From positions 30,499 to 94,498 of the forward strand of contig NZ_FOKK01000019.1 of assembly GCF_900112005.1 (NCBI RefSeq): a stretch of DNA of 64,000 bases, written 5' to 3'. Shown here one piece after another: positions 53,042-61,100 of the stretch (positions within the stretch are counted from its first letter, which is position 1; each line of letters starts with the position of its first letter). Source of the DNA: Algoriphagus aquimarinus (GTDB lineage: Bacteria; Bacteroidota; Bacteroidia; Cytophagales; Cyclobacteriaceae). Made by a program: the position numbers and the translations under genes. The notes under the pieces are model-generated. The model saw only the letters and a program-made list of their open reading frames with translations, did not search any database and was not told where the DNA came from.

Positions 53042-53639
53042 CTTGTTTTTTTATAAATGTCGGGGCTTTTCGATACAAAAAATTAAAAAAGCAGTTGAGG
53101 GCTGATTACCTATCGATGAATTGCAGGAATCTGTCGAGGAACTAATCTTTGCTGAGTGCGAAAATCTACTATGGGCCCTTAATAATGAAAAGTAGTCTAG
53201 CCTTTTAGTAGATCGAACTTATAATAACTGCATTGGAAACATCAGTATTAGAATGTTTGAAGTCGGTCTTACGTTCAATGCTTCAGTTGAAGGATGACTT
53301 ACTTGCATCAATGGGAGATGTTAATGATTTGAAAAGTTGAGAGCTTCAAACTGATTAAATCCTGTGTCCTAGGAAGGAGATTTTTTTTCAGTAAAAAGTT
53401 AGAGCGGGCTGTCCATCACAAAAAAGGCATAAAAAAAGCGCTAAAGTCGTTAAACTTTAGCGCTATGCAGAGGAAGAGGGATTCGAATTGTTGCTTATTA
53501 TGTACTGATTAACAGTATTTTATAATTTGAAAATAGAGTAGGTCTCGATTTTTCCACACCGAAGATTATTTGGAATTTTGGGATAAACGGTAAAAATGCG
53601 GATTCGAACCTCTGGTACACTTTCAAATAAACGTATGTT
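53042..53639. other. 598-base gap with a hairpin and two tRNA T-loop-like motifs
   Basis: No coding frame is convincing. On the minus strand GGTTCGAATCC lies at 53600-53610 and ATTCGAATCCCTC at 53477-53489, the second leading into a tRNA-3'-end-like segment and a terminator hairpin (53437-53464). No tRNA body is visible for either. It may be a worn attachment site or a decayed tRNA. Confidence 0.4.
53437..53464 (-). terminator. Perfect hairpin with T tract in the hipT-receiver gap
   Basis: AGCGCTAAAGT / ACTTTAGCGCT form an 11-pair stem with a 6-base loop, followed by seven T residues on the minus strand. It may end transcription of the hip operon. Confidence 0.7.
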
Positions 53640-54689
53640 TCAACTTTCCTTTTTTAATTTCAGGAATGAGTAATTCAATAATTTTAATCTATCCAAGTAG
53701 GTGGTTTTGTAAATCTCCTTTGAATCATCACTTAGAAAACTTCGCCCTATCATTGACTCTACTTCTGAATTATAAGTAGCCAACTCATTTAGAATTCGAC
53801 TTACTCTCGATTCTAATAAGCCAATCTTTATTCCGAATTCATAGAAGTCATCATACGCATGAAATCCATTGGCCTCATTACTTTCAGTGTAGTAGTCATT
53901 ATTAAACAAACCATCTTTTAGAGCTAATTCAGGATCTTTGACATGAATCCTTGTGTTAACCAAATCATAAGCAGGACTAAGCTGGTAGTCACCCTGTGGT
54001 GTTTCTAATAGGCTGAAATTCTTTAGGTGAGCATCACCATTTGAGAAAAGGAAATTGAAGGTCACCAGCTTGAAGAATTCTTCGAGTGCTACTGGGTAGG
54101 CGGCAACATATTTTTTAATTAACGAGGCTATTCCTTCGTAACTGTAGTTGTATTTAAATTCATTTCCATCTGTTTCTTTCGTTTTACCTGCAAGAGTGGC
54201 AAAGTCTTCCTTCCCCCATTTTTTTGATGTCGCTGAATCAATATCAAATCGTTTGGTGATATAGGCTGGTTCTCCGTTCTCGAAAAATATCATGGCATTC
54301 TCAGCGACCTTGAGTTTATACACTTGCTTAGCGATCTGCATCGTCAAATGTTCATTCGCGGGTACTTGATCAATTTTATCCAAATCCCTGGGAATAGGTT
54401 TTAGTATGTAAGTGCCTTGCTCTCCTTCAGAGGTTAATCGAATTTGGCCTTTGTCCCACAGCACAGATAGCTTTTCTTGAACTCCGGAAATTGATATCCT
54501 TTTCCGATTGGCTATAAGTTTTGCGAGTTCTTGATCCTCGCTTGGGTTGTGACTTTCATAAGGAAGGACATGAGATGTCTTCTTACCATTGAAAAGTTGC
54601 CTAAGACAGACCGGACTATAGGTCTGGTGACCTTCAGCAAGAGTGCCTGGGCAGTTCAAAAGATCTTTAGTATGAGTTGAGTTAGTCAT
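53640..54689 (-). CDS. hipT: HipT-like Ser/Thr kinase toxin
   Basis: A 349-residue HipA-family kinase toxin that lacks the N-terminal HipA domain, which is encoded separately just upstream. The Gly-rich loop reads RISISGVQEKLSVLW with S66-I-S68, the Ser-x-Ser pair known for autophosphorylation in HipT. The catalytic loop is NGDAHLKN (Asp 219, Asn 224) and the metal-binding Asp is Asp 242 in SPAYDLVN. Known homologues phosphorylate tRNA synthetases and stop growth; the target is not known here. The N-terminus has a short Cys-containing stretch (LNCPGTLAEG). It overlaps hipS by 8 bases. Confidence 0.85.
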   Translation of the reverse strand: MTNSTHTKDLLNCPGTLAEGHQTYSPVCLRQLFNGKKTSHVLPYESHNPSEDQELAKLIANRKRISISGVQEKLSVLWDKGQIRLTSEGEQGTYILKPIPRDLDKIDQVPANEHLTMQIAKQVYKLKVAENAMIFFENGEPAYITKRFDIDSATSKKWGKEDFATLAGKTKETDGNEFKYNYSYEGIASLIKKYVAAYPVALEEFFKLVTFNFLFSNGDAHLKNFSLLETPQGDYQLSPAYDLVNTRIHVKDPELALKDGLFNNDYYTESNEANGFHAYDDFYEFGIKIGLLESRVSRILNELATYNSEVESMIGRSFLSDDSKEIYKTTYLDRLKLLNYSFLKLKKES

Positions 54690-55008
54690 TGATAGATTCG
54701 ATGGTAATAGCTCCTATAGTATCAGAATTTGCAGTTAGTAGTAGTAGGGAAAAGAAATCATCTTCGTCAACTTGGTATTGCCTTGCCTGCAGCTTAAGGT
54801 TCACACCCTCTGAGAGCATATTGAAGAAGAAAGGGAAGAGGTGGTCAGACGAGTATTCTTTTTCTGATTTTGGAAGGGTAAGGCTAACTGCTGGTTTCAT
54901 CGGATCTTTAAACCAGGTATCCTCATAAGTAAAGGTGTAGATTCCTTTTTTGGATTTGGTGAGTATTCCTACCAACTCACCATTCCGGAGTACTCTTGCG
55001 CTATTCAT
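54682..55008 (-). CDS. hipS: HipS-like antitoxin (stand-alone HipA N-terminal domain)
   Basis: A 108-residue protein equal to the N-terminal subdomain of HipA (Couple_hipA/HipA_N): ARVLRNGELVGILTKSKKGIYTFTY and KPAVSLTLPKSEKEYSSDHLFPFFFNMLSEG, seen in VSLTLPK and LFPFFFNML. In full HipA proteins this domain is fused to the kinase; here it is a separate gene between hipB and hipT. In the described HipBST system HipS is the antitoxin. It lies 3 bases after hipB. Confidence 0.85.
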   Translation of the reverse strand: MNSARVLRNGELVGILTKSKKGIYTFTYEDTWFKDPMKPAVSLTLPKSEKEYSSDHLFPFFFNMLSEGVNLKLQARQYQVDEDDFFSLLLLTANSDTIGAITIESIND

Positions 55009-55011
55009 TGC

Positions 55012-55221
55012 TTAAAGTAATTTTTTTACAACGATAGATAGTTCTAACCCTAGAACCTCAGCCAGCTTATTAAGTACTTTCACGGATGGGTTTGCTTCGC
55101 CACGTTCGATTTTATAGAGCGTATTGATGCTTATCTGAGCCATATCTGCAAGGTCAGGTTGTATAAGTCCCAATAACTGTCTCCTTTCTTTTATTACAAC
55201 TCCGATTTCTTCAATTGTCAT
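55012..55221 (-). CDS. hipB: HipB-like XRE-family regulator
   Basis: A 69-residue HTH protein. The HTH covers residues 5-60 with LGLIQPDLADMAQISINTLYKIERGEANPSVKVLNKLAEVLGLEL, recognised by QISINTLYKIERGEANPS. It is the first gene of the hipBST operon. The operator-like TATAATGTGATT immediately precedes its start codon, and two more copies lie upstream, in line with autoregulation of the operon. Confidence 0.88.
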   Translation of the reverse strand: MTIEEIGVVIKERRQLLGLIQPDLADMAQISINTLYKIERGEANPSVKVLNKLAEVLGLELSIVVKKLL

Positions 55222-55354
55222 TATAATGTGATTTTTATTAAATATAGAGGATAATTAGATTGAAAAAAACAATAATCACATTATAGTATGATTATTGATA
55301 AATCCTGGAAAGGTTTCTTATAGATGAGTTTAAATTTCACAGTATAATGTGATT
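55222..55354. promoter_or_regulatory. Cluster of three HipB-operator-like sites
   Basis: TATAATGTGATT occurs at 55222-55233 and 55343-55354, and in reverse at 55274-55285. The middle copy lies in a pseudo-palindrome with arms AATAATCA (55271-55278) and TGATTATT (55289-55296). All are between the hipB start and the divergent regulator gene, so binding could control both. Confidence 0.65.
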
Positions 55355-55491
55355 AATCTGTCTCGATCATGCTTAAATGGTGTCTATTGGTGATATGGCA
55401 CTATTCTATGATCATGCAGAGAATTTCTATTAGTATATGGAAAAGCATATAAAGTAGTGTATATCTTACAAATTATATCTAAATACATATA

Positions 55492-55725
55492 ATGAGGCCA
55501 TTAGCAACATTTGTCAAAGAAAGAAGGAACGGCCTTGGTATGACTCAGGAAGAGTTTGCTGAGCGAAGTGGTATCGCGCTCACAGTGGTTCGAAAGATTG
55601 AACAAGGGAAAACCAATCTGAATCTGAATAAGGTGAATATTGTCTTGAGGATGTTTGGACACGAGTTAGCACCTGTAAGTAGTAAAGAACTATTAAAAGA
55701 CGAATCAATAGAAAGTTCAGTTTAG
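55492..55725 (+). CDS. y4mF-type XRE regulator, divergent from hipBST
   Basis: A 77-residue HTH protein. GLGMTQEEFAERSGIALTVVRKIEQGKTNLNLNKVN is the HTH, typical of the y4mF group (TIGR03070) that usually serves as HipB next to HipA in Bacteroidota. Here no hipA partner is on its strand; the nearest is the divergent hipBST operon, which has its own HTH gene. It may be a second regulator or the remnant of another module. Confidence 0.8.
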   Translation: MRPLATFVKERRNGLGMTQEEFAERSGIALTVVRKIEQGKTNLNLNKVNIVLRMFGHELAPVSSKELLKDESIESSV

Positions 55726-55999
55726 AGTACATTAAACAAATTCATAGGAGGATTGGAGTTCAATTTTTTTAATACAAAAACAGGCTTTCCCAGGCTTAGG
55801 TTTTCTGAAATATTCGAAAACAATATATTTATTGTTTTTTTATTGTATTTCAGTATAATCAATCGTAAAAATACATGTTTAATAATTAATAGTTTGTTTG
55901 TAGAGGTGTTTCGTTCTATATTCACGTATCACGTCGTGCTGTAATAAACTGTAGATCTACTTTGCAATTAGATCTACATCAATCAAAAAACTATAAAAT
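55726..55999. other. A+T-rich gap with a palindrome
   Basis: The stretch is strongly A+T rich with poly-T and poly-A runs, and the frames in it look like chance. Its end holds a perfect palindrome before the 56000 gene. Confidence 0.6.
55950..55978. promoter_or_regulatory. Palindrome upstream of the OrfA-like gene
   Basis: TGTAGATCTA and TAGATCTACA are perfect 10-base arms around 9 bases, ending 21 bases before the ATG at 56000. Each arm contains the smaller palindrome TAGATCTA. An operator is plausible. Confidence 0.55.
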
Positions 56000-56347
56000 A
56001 TGGGACGGATATATTACGACCAAAGCGTAAAGGATGAAGCTATAAATAGGTTTCTAAATGGTGAAAGCTCTCCTAAAATAGCATTAGATATGGGGATTAA
56101 TAGTCCTGACTTAATCAGAAAATGGGTTCAATCCTGGAGGAAAGAACATAACATTTCATCTAAAGGTTATAGGAAACCTAACATTGCTGACGATGTAGAT
56201 GAAATCCAAAGGTTACGGAGTCTTAATCAAAGGGTTGAGGAAGAACGAGATCTTGTGTTGAAAACTCTTAGTCTTGTAATGACTGGAGAAATTAAAGGCT
56301 GGAACGAATTGTTGTCAAGGTTAGCCCCATCTAATGACGGGATATAG
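56000..56347 (+). CDS. IS3-OrfA-like DNA-binding protein without OrfB
   Basis: A 115-residue protein with an N-terminal HTH like IS3/IS911 OrfA: YDQSVKDEAINRFLNGESSPKIALDMGINSPDLIRKWVQSW, seen in SSPKIALDMGINSPDLIRKWV. A coiled coil follows (EIQRLRSLNQRVEEERDLVLKTL), but the last 30 residues differ from OrfA and no integrase OrfB frame lies downstream. It may be an IS remnant or a domesticated regulator. The palindrome just upstream suits a self-regulated DNA-binding protein. Confidence 0.65.
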   Translation: MGRIYYDQSVKDEAINRFLNGESSPKIALDMGINSPDLIRKWVQSWRKEHNISSKGYRKPNIADDVDEIQRLRSLNQRVEEERDLVLKTLSLVMTGEIKGWNELLSRLAPSNDGI

Positions 56348-56538
56348 AATGTTCGCCAATGGTATTTGATGATGCGCAGGATAGTAAAATATCTTGCGTA
56401 TTATTTTTTTAGTCATGGCAGTCAGTTCCTCCAAAAAAAAAAAATGTAAAAATATTTTTTGGACCCACCCATGATAATGTATACCCCCCTATGCTTTGGT
56501 GAGGAAAATCCTTATTGAATACCAAAAACCAAAGTTTT

Positions 56539-57072
56539 ATGAACAACGAATTAAAAGTACTTTACACTGAAGTAAGCCCTATGGCCAACTGGCTGAAAGA
56601 AAATTTTAAGATAAAAACGAAGCATCTACGGTTAGTTAATTATATGGCTGCTAACCCACTCATATACCTGATCAGGGATGCGAGTGTCGCTATTCCTGCT
56701 TGTTTGACTGGTCTAAACTTAAGTGAAGAGTACCTTCAGGTCTTGTTGGAAGATGTGAAGAAAGTCTTTGCTTATAATTGCAAGATTGAAGATGATTTGC
56801 ATCCACTAATAACAAAGGCATCAAATGAGGGACTTATGATTCCAAAAATGATCACTCAGTTTTATTGGGATGAATTTAACAACTCCAATGTTGTACAATT
56901 TCAGGGTAATCTATCTTTTCAAACTGGTGAAATAATAAACCTTAAAATGTTTCCTGATTACATTCCGACTAATGCCTACTATGTAAAGGATAAAGTAACG
57001 CAGTTTAATGAGGATGTGGTAATCATTGGCTATGTCCTTGCAGTATGGGATTTTGTTCCTATTGAAGATTGA
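56539..57072 (+). CDS. Hypothetical protein
   Basis: A 177-residue protein that I do not recognise. It has no signal peptide or membrane segment and is rich in aromatic and hydrophobic residues (LIRDASVAIPACLTGLN, MITQFYWDEFNNSN). ATG 56539 is chosen over an in-frame TTG at 56515. It is followed by a terminator-like hairpin. It sits in the accessory cluster beside the OrfA-like gene, so it may be cargo of a mobile region. Confidence 0.65.
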   Translation: MNNELKVLYTEVSPMANWLKENFKIKTKHLRLVNYMAANPLIYLIRDASVAIPACLTGLNLSEEYLQVLLEDVKKVFAYNCKIEDDLHPLITKASNEGLMIPKMITQFYWDEFNNSNVVQFQGNLSFQTGEIINLKMFPDYIPTNAYYVKDKVTQFNEDVVIIGYVLAVWDFVPIED

Positions 57073-57077
57073 ATGGT

Positions 57078-57117
57078 TTGGCTCTCCTCGGCATTATAGC
57101 TGGGGAGTGCCTTTTTA
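57078..57117 (+). terminator. Terminator after the 56539 gene
   Basis: GGCTCTCC / GGAGTGCC arms with a GC-rich inner part (TCGGC / GCTGG) and five T residues, just after the stop. It could also serve the convergent PorP/SprF gene. Confidence 0.65.
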
Positions 57118-57129
57118 ATTCTCTCTACA

Positions 57130-58152
57130 CTACATCATAAAGTCAAAGCACTTAAGGATACTGCTTCTTTGATTCCTGTGTCTTGGGTCTCCGATAAAGA
57201 ATTGATACCTAACAGAAATCTCATGAGCTCCTTTAGTCTGAGACCCAATGTTGGATACCATGAAATCATAGCTATATCCTATGACCATTCCTGATTCAAG
57301 CTTTATTCCCAGCATTAATATGATAGAGTCTTGATTAGGCATATCTCTTAGTCCTGGAATACCTCTGTAGCTTATTCCTGAGATAACAGATCTATACAGC
57401 AATTGAGTACCAATGTCGATTTGCTGGAAGGCTCCTTGCTTCTTGTAATTTGCCATTATGGATGCCATGTTATCAAACTTTGACCCGAAGTATTGATTAG
57501 CACCTAAAGGGAAATTCCATCCACCATGAATGCTCCATTTGATTGGTAGGTATCCATTTTCATCATCAGGATAGTAGCTCAAATGAGGCTCATTGACATG
57601 ATGAAAGGATGATCCTAACCAGAAGTTCTCATTAGTAAGCAAACCTCCAAATGAGAGATCAAAATACGAGTACGGGTCAAAATCAGGGACATTATCCATC
57701 GTATTAGGATTAATAGTCCTGTTAAATAGATCTACCTGATCACCAAAGACAAGATTATCTAAAGCGGCACTTCTTCTTACAATGGATGCTTGAGTCCCCA
57801 TTCTGAAATTCCAATTGTCAGCTATCTGTAGGTTATAAGCATAGTAGAATGACACATCTGAAGTATTGACTTTCATGTTAGTCTCTTGGAAACTATTAAC
57901 AGAAATACCTATCCCGCTTCTTAGGTCATAGCTGTAATGGTCAAAGTATGCTGAGTAAGCATTGAAGTCCTGATCCAAACCAGGCCACTGCTTTCTGTAG
58001 TTAACTCCTATTCGCGAAAGCTCTGTACTTCCTGTTAATGCTGGATTAAGGTATAAGGGAGCAGCGTAAAACTGAGAGTAATGAAAATCTTGCGCCTCAT
58101 TACGAATTGCAAATCCTATCACAAGGATAATTGATAACAATAGCTTTCTCAT
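57130..58152 (-). CDS. PorP/SprF-family T9SS outer-membrane protein
   Basis: A 340-residue outer-membrane barrel. After the signal peptide (to NEAQ) it begins DFHYSQFYAAPLYLNPALTGS, the hallmark of PorP/SprF, and continues with GVNYRKQWPGLDQDFNAYSAYFD. Family members help export or attach T9SS type B cargo such as SprB. Its start overlaps the stop of the giant adhesin gene (ATGA), and such pairs are known from gliding bacteria. The C-terminus (FDFMM) is somewhat extended. Confidence 0.92.
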   Translation of the reverse strand: MRKLLLSIILVIGFAIRNEAQDFHYSQFYAAPLYLNPALTGSTELSRIGVNYRKQWPGLDQDFNAYSAYFDHYSYDLRSGIGISVNSFQETNMKVNTSDVSFYYAYNLQIADNWNFRMGTQASIVRRSAALDNLVFGDQVDLFNRTINPNTMDNVPDFDPYSYFDLSFGGLLTNENFWLGSSFHHVNEPHLSYYPDDENGYLPIKWSIHGGWNFPLGANQYFGSKFDNMASIMANYKKQGAFQQIDIGTQLLYRSVISGISYRGIPGLRDMPNQDSIILMLGIKLESGMVIGYSYDFMVSNIGSQTKGAHEISVRYQFFIGDPRHRNQRSSILKCFDFMM

Positions 58153-61100
58153 TTCAGTAGCATAAAAAGGTCCGTCATTGTTTGAGTTCTTCCGTCCAGC
58201 GCCTTAAACCTCAACTTATAAACATAGTTTCCAGGAGTAGCTGTTTCATGATTAAGCTTGCCATCCCAGCCTTGGGTATTCAGCTCTTTGGTATGGTAAA
58301 TAGTCTCTCCCCACTTATTCAACACCCAAAACTCTAAAGACTCAATTCCTACAAACCTTGGGAAAAAGTAGTCATTGATACCATCACCATTTGGAGTAAA
58401 TATATTTGGAACAACTATATAATAGTCAAAGACATTTATCTTCTTCCTGACTTCCACTGGACATCCAAACACATCAGTAACAGTCAATACGATCTCATAC
58501 TCTCCCTCTGCTTCATAGGTGTGCTTAGGATGCTCCTCAAAGCTTTCGGATCCATCACCAAAGTCCCAGTGGTAGGTCAATATCTGACCAAAGGATCTAT
58601 TCCAAAACTGAATCTCAAAATTGACCAAGTACGAGTTGTATTGATCAAAGGCAGCTGACTCAATCTCTGCATTGGCTATGGTCTCTGTGTTCTCAATGTC
58701 AAATGACTGCGTGGACACACACCCTTTTCCATCTACAACTGTTACTTCATAATAACCAGGCTCCGTGGTTGTCATCGTTTTTTGATCAGGAGATATTGAA
58801 CCACCAGACCATGAAATACTATAGGGAGCAATGCCACCAGATATAGTGATGTTTACCTTATCCTCAACAAGTCTTGGATCACATTGGACTTTAGTACTCT
58901 GGAATGCTGTTATAGCGAGGACAGGAGGTCTTTTAACTTCAAACACCTTATTGATCGTACATCCTGAAGCATCAGTGATAGAGGCCGCATATTGTCCTGA
59001 GGTTATTCCTGTCAAATCTGGACTAGTTTCCCCATTACTCCACTTGATAGCATATGGTGGTGTACCACCAGAAATACCTAATTGAATAGCACCACTCTGC
59101 GGATTGTAGCAATCTAAAGCGTCTGTCACTTTAGGTTCTAAGGATAATAGCGCTGGTTCAACTATATTGAATTCACTTCTTATTTCACAATCCGTTTGAT
59201 CCTTAATTGTAACCGCATAAAAACCAGCGGTTAAATTGAATAGATTTTCAAGTTGTTGACCATTATCCCATCTAATAGACGTAGCACCAACTCCACCTTG
59301 AAGATTCAGCTTAATAAATCCATCATTTAATCCAAAGCAGGAAATATTACTTACCTCAGGCTCAACTTTAAACAAAGGAGCATCTTCAATGGTGATCGTC
59401 TGAGACCGAATACAACCACTTTGATCAGACACTGTCAAAGTGTAATCACCAGGCCCCAAATTATCAAAGCCACTTTGATTAGAACCAAATGACCAGTTAA
59501 TGACATAAGGAGGCAAACCACCACTTACATCTAAATCAAGAGACCCATCATTAGCTCCATAACAGCTGATATCAGTTTTAGTATAGTTGATTACTATTGC
59601 TGCAGCTGGTTGTGTTATCTCTATTCCTGTGATAACTGAAGAACAGCCATTCACATCTATAACAGTAACACTATATATTCCTGCAGGGATTCCTGAAATA
59701 TTTTGGGTAGTAGCGGGAAATGACACACCATTTCTTAGCCACTCAAATTGGTATGGCGCTCCTACTACTCCTCCTGAGACTGCTAATTCTATCGCTCCTG
59801 ATTCATCGCCTGCACAAAGTACTTTGGTAGTCGAAATCACTGATGAAATAACCTTTTGTGGTTCTTTAATATTAAACGCTTTTGAAACAGAACAGCCAAA
59901 TTCATCTTCAATTTTAACTTGATAAATTCCTGGCTTTAGGTTATCAATACTACTATTGCTTGATGTAAACCCATTCGGGCCAGCCCATGAAAATGTAAAT
60001 ACTCCATTCCCACCAGTAGGATTGAGTTTAATGAATCCATCTCCAGCACCAAAGCAACTTATTTGATAACCATTGAATTCTGATACCTCTTCCTTTTCGG
60101 CAATAGATGGATTGACAGTTATTTTGTAGGTTTTCGGAACGCCTGCGCAAGTTCCACCAGAGCTTGTTTGGACATTTACTTTGTATTCTATAGTAATGGG
60201 AGCGCTGGTTGGATTAATTAAGTTCTGCACAGGGATCACAGCGTTGGTTCCTGACGTTGTAACTCCTTGTACTCCCTTTGGGTCAGCTGTCCACGTGAAA
60301 GTCGCTCCAAGCACATCTGAAGTGAATTTCACCTCTTTGGAATCTGAACCTGTACAAAGATTTTGATCTGTTTGTGAAAATGTAATAGAAGGAGCAGGCT
60401 GGACAGTTACAACCAAAGTAAAATCATCGCCTTTACAGTTACCAATTACTGGTGTAATAGTATAGGTGACATTTAGGGGTCCATTAGTAGAGTTACTTAA
60501 CTGCTGTTTAACAGAACCTTCTTCTTGAGTTGAGTTTGAAGCTCCAGTTATTCCTACTGGAGAATTAACATTCCAAGTAAATTTAGAGCCTGAAACTATA
60601 CCTCCAGGCTTAAAATCAAATACTTCATCGCTACAAATTGTAAGCTTATCATCGACGTAGGAAGGTTCAGGATTTACTGTAATAGTATATTTAGCAGGAA
60701 CAACATTACAATTGCCCTGACTGGAATTAGGAATTAATGCTGTGTAAATGACTTTGACTTGTTTGCCAGTTGTATTCACAAGCGTTTGTACAGGGATTTC
60801 ATTTGTTCCTGATGCTGATACACCGGTGACTCCATTAGCTTCTGATGTCCATGTAATTGATTCGCCAGTAGGAGAAGTTGTCAATACTGCCAGTTGAGTT
60901 GATTCGCCAGAGCATATTTCTTGGTCTGGAATACTAAATTGAATAGTAGGTGCAGGAATAACGGTTACAACTACCTCTTCTGATGAAGTACATTTTGTGT
61001 CTTTATCAGAAACTGTAAGGGTGTACGATGTTGTCTGAGTAGGTTTGATTGTAATATCAGCACCAGTCGATCCTGTGATAGAACTTAATGGTATACTTGT

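Noticed and set aside
53477..53610. A complete tRNA gene in the gap before hipT
   Set aside because: Only T-arm-like motifs are present; no D arm, anticodon arm or matching acceptor strand can be built.
55722..55944. Two frames of about 65 codons on both strands in the A+T-rich gap
   Set aside because: Low-complexity, Ile/Leu/Phe-rich products without start context; typical of A+T-rich DNA.
56400..56514. Insertion sequence end near the A-rich run and the C-rich TGGACCCACCC stretch
   Set aside because: No matching inverted repeat was found on the other side of the OrfA-like gene, so an IS boundary cannot be supported.
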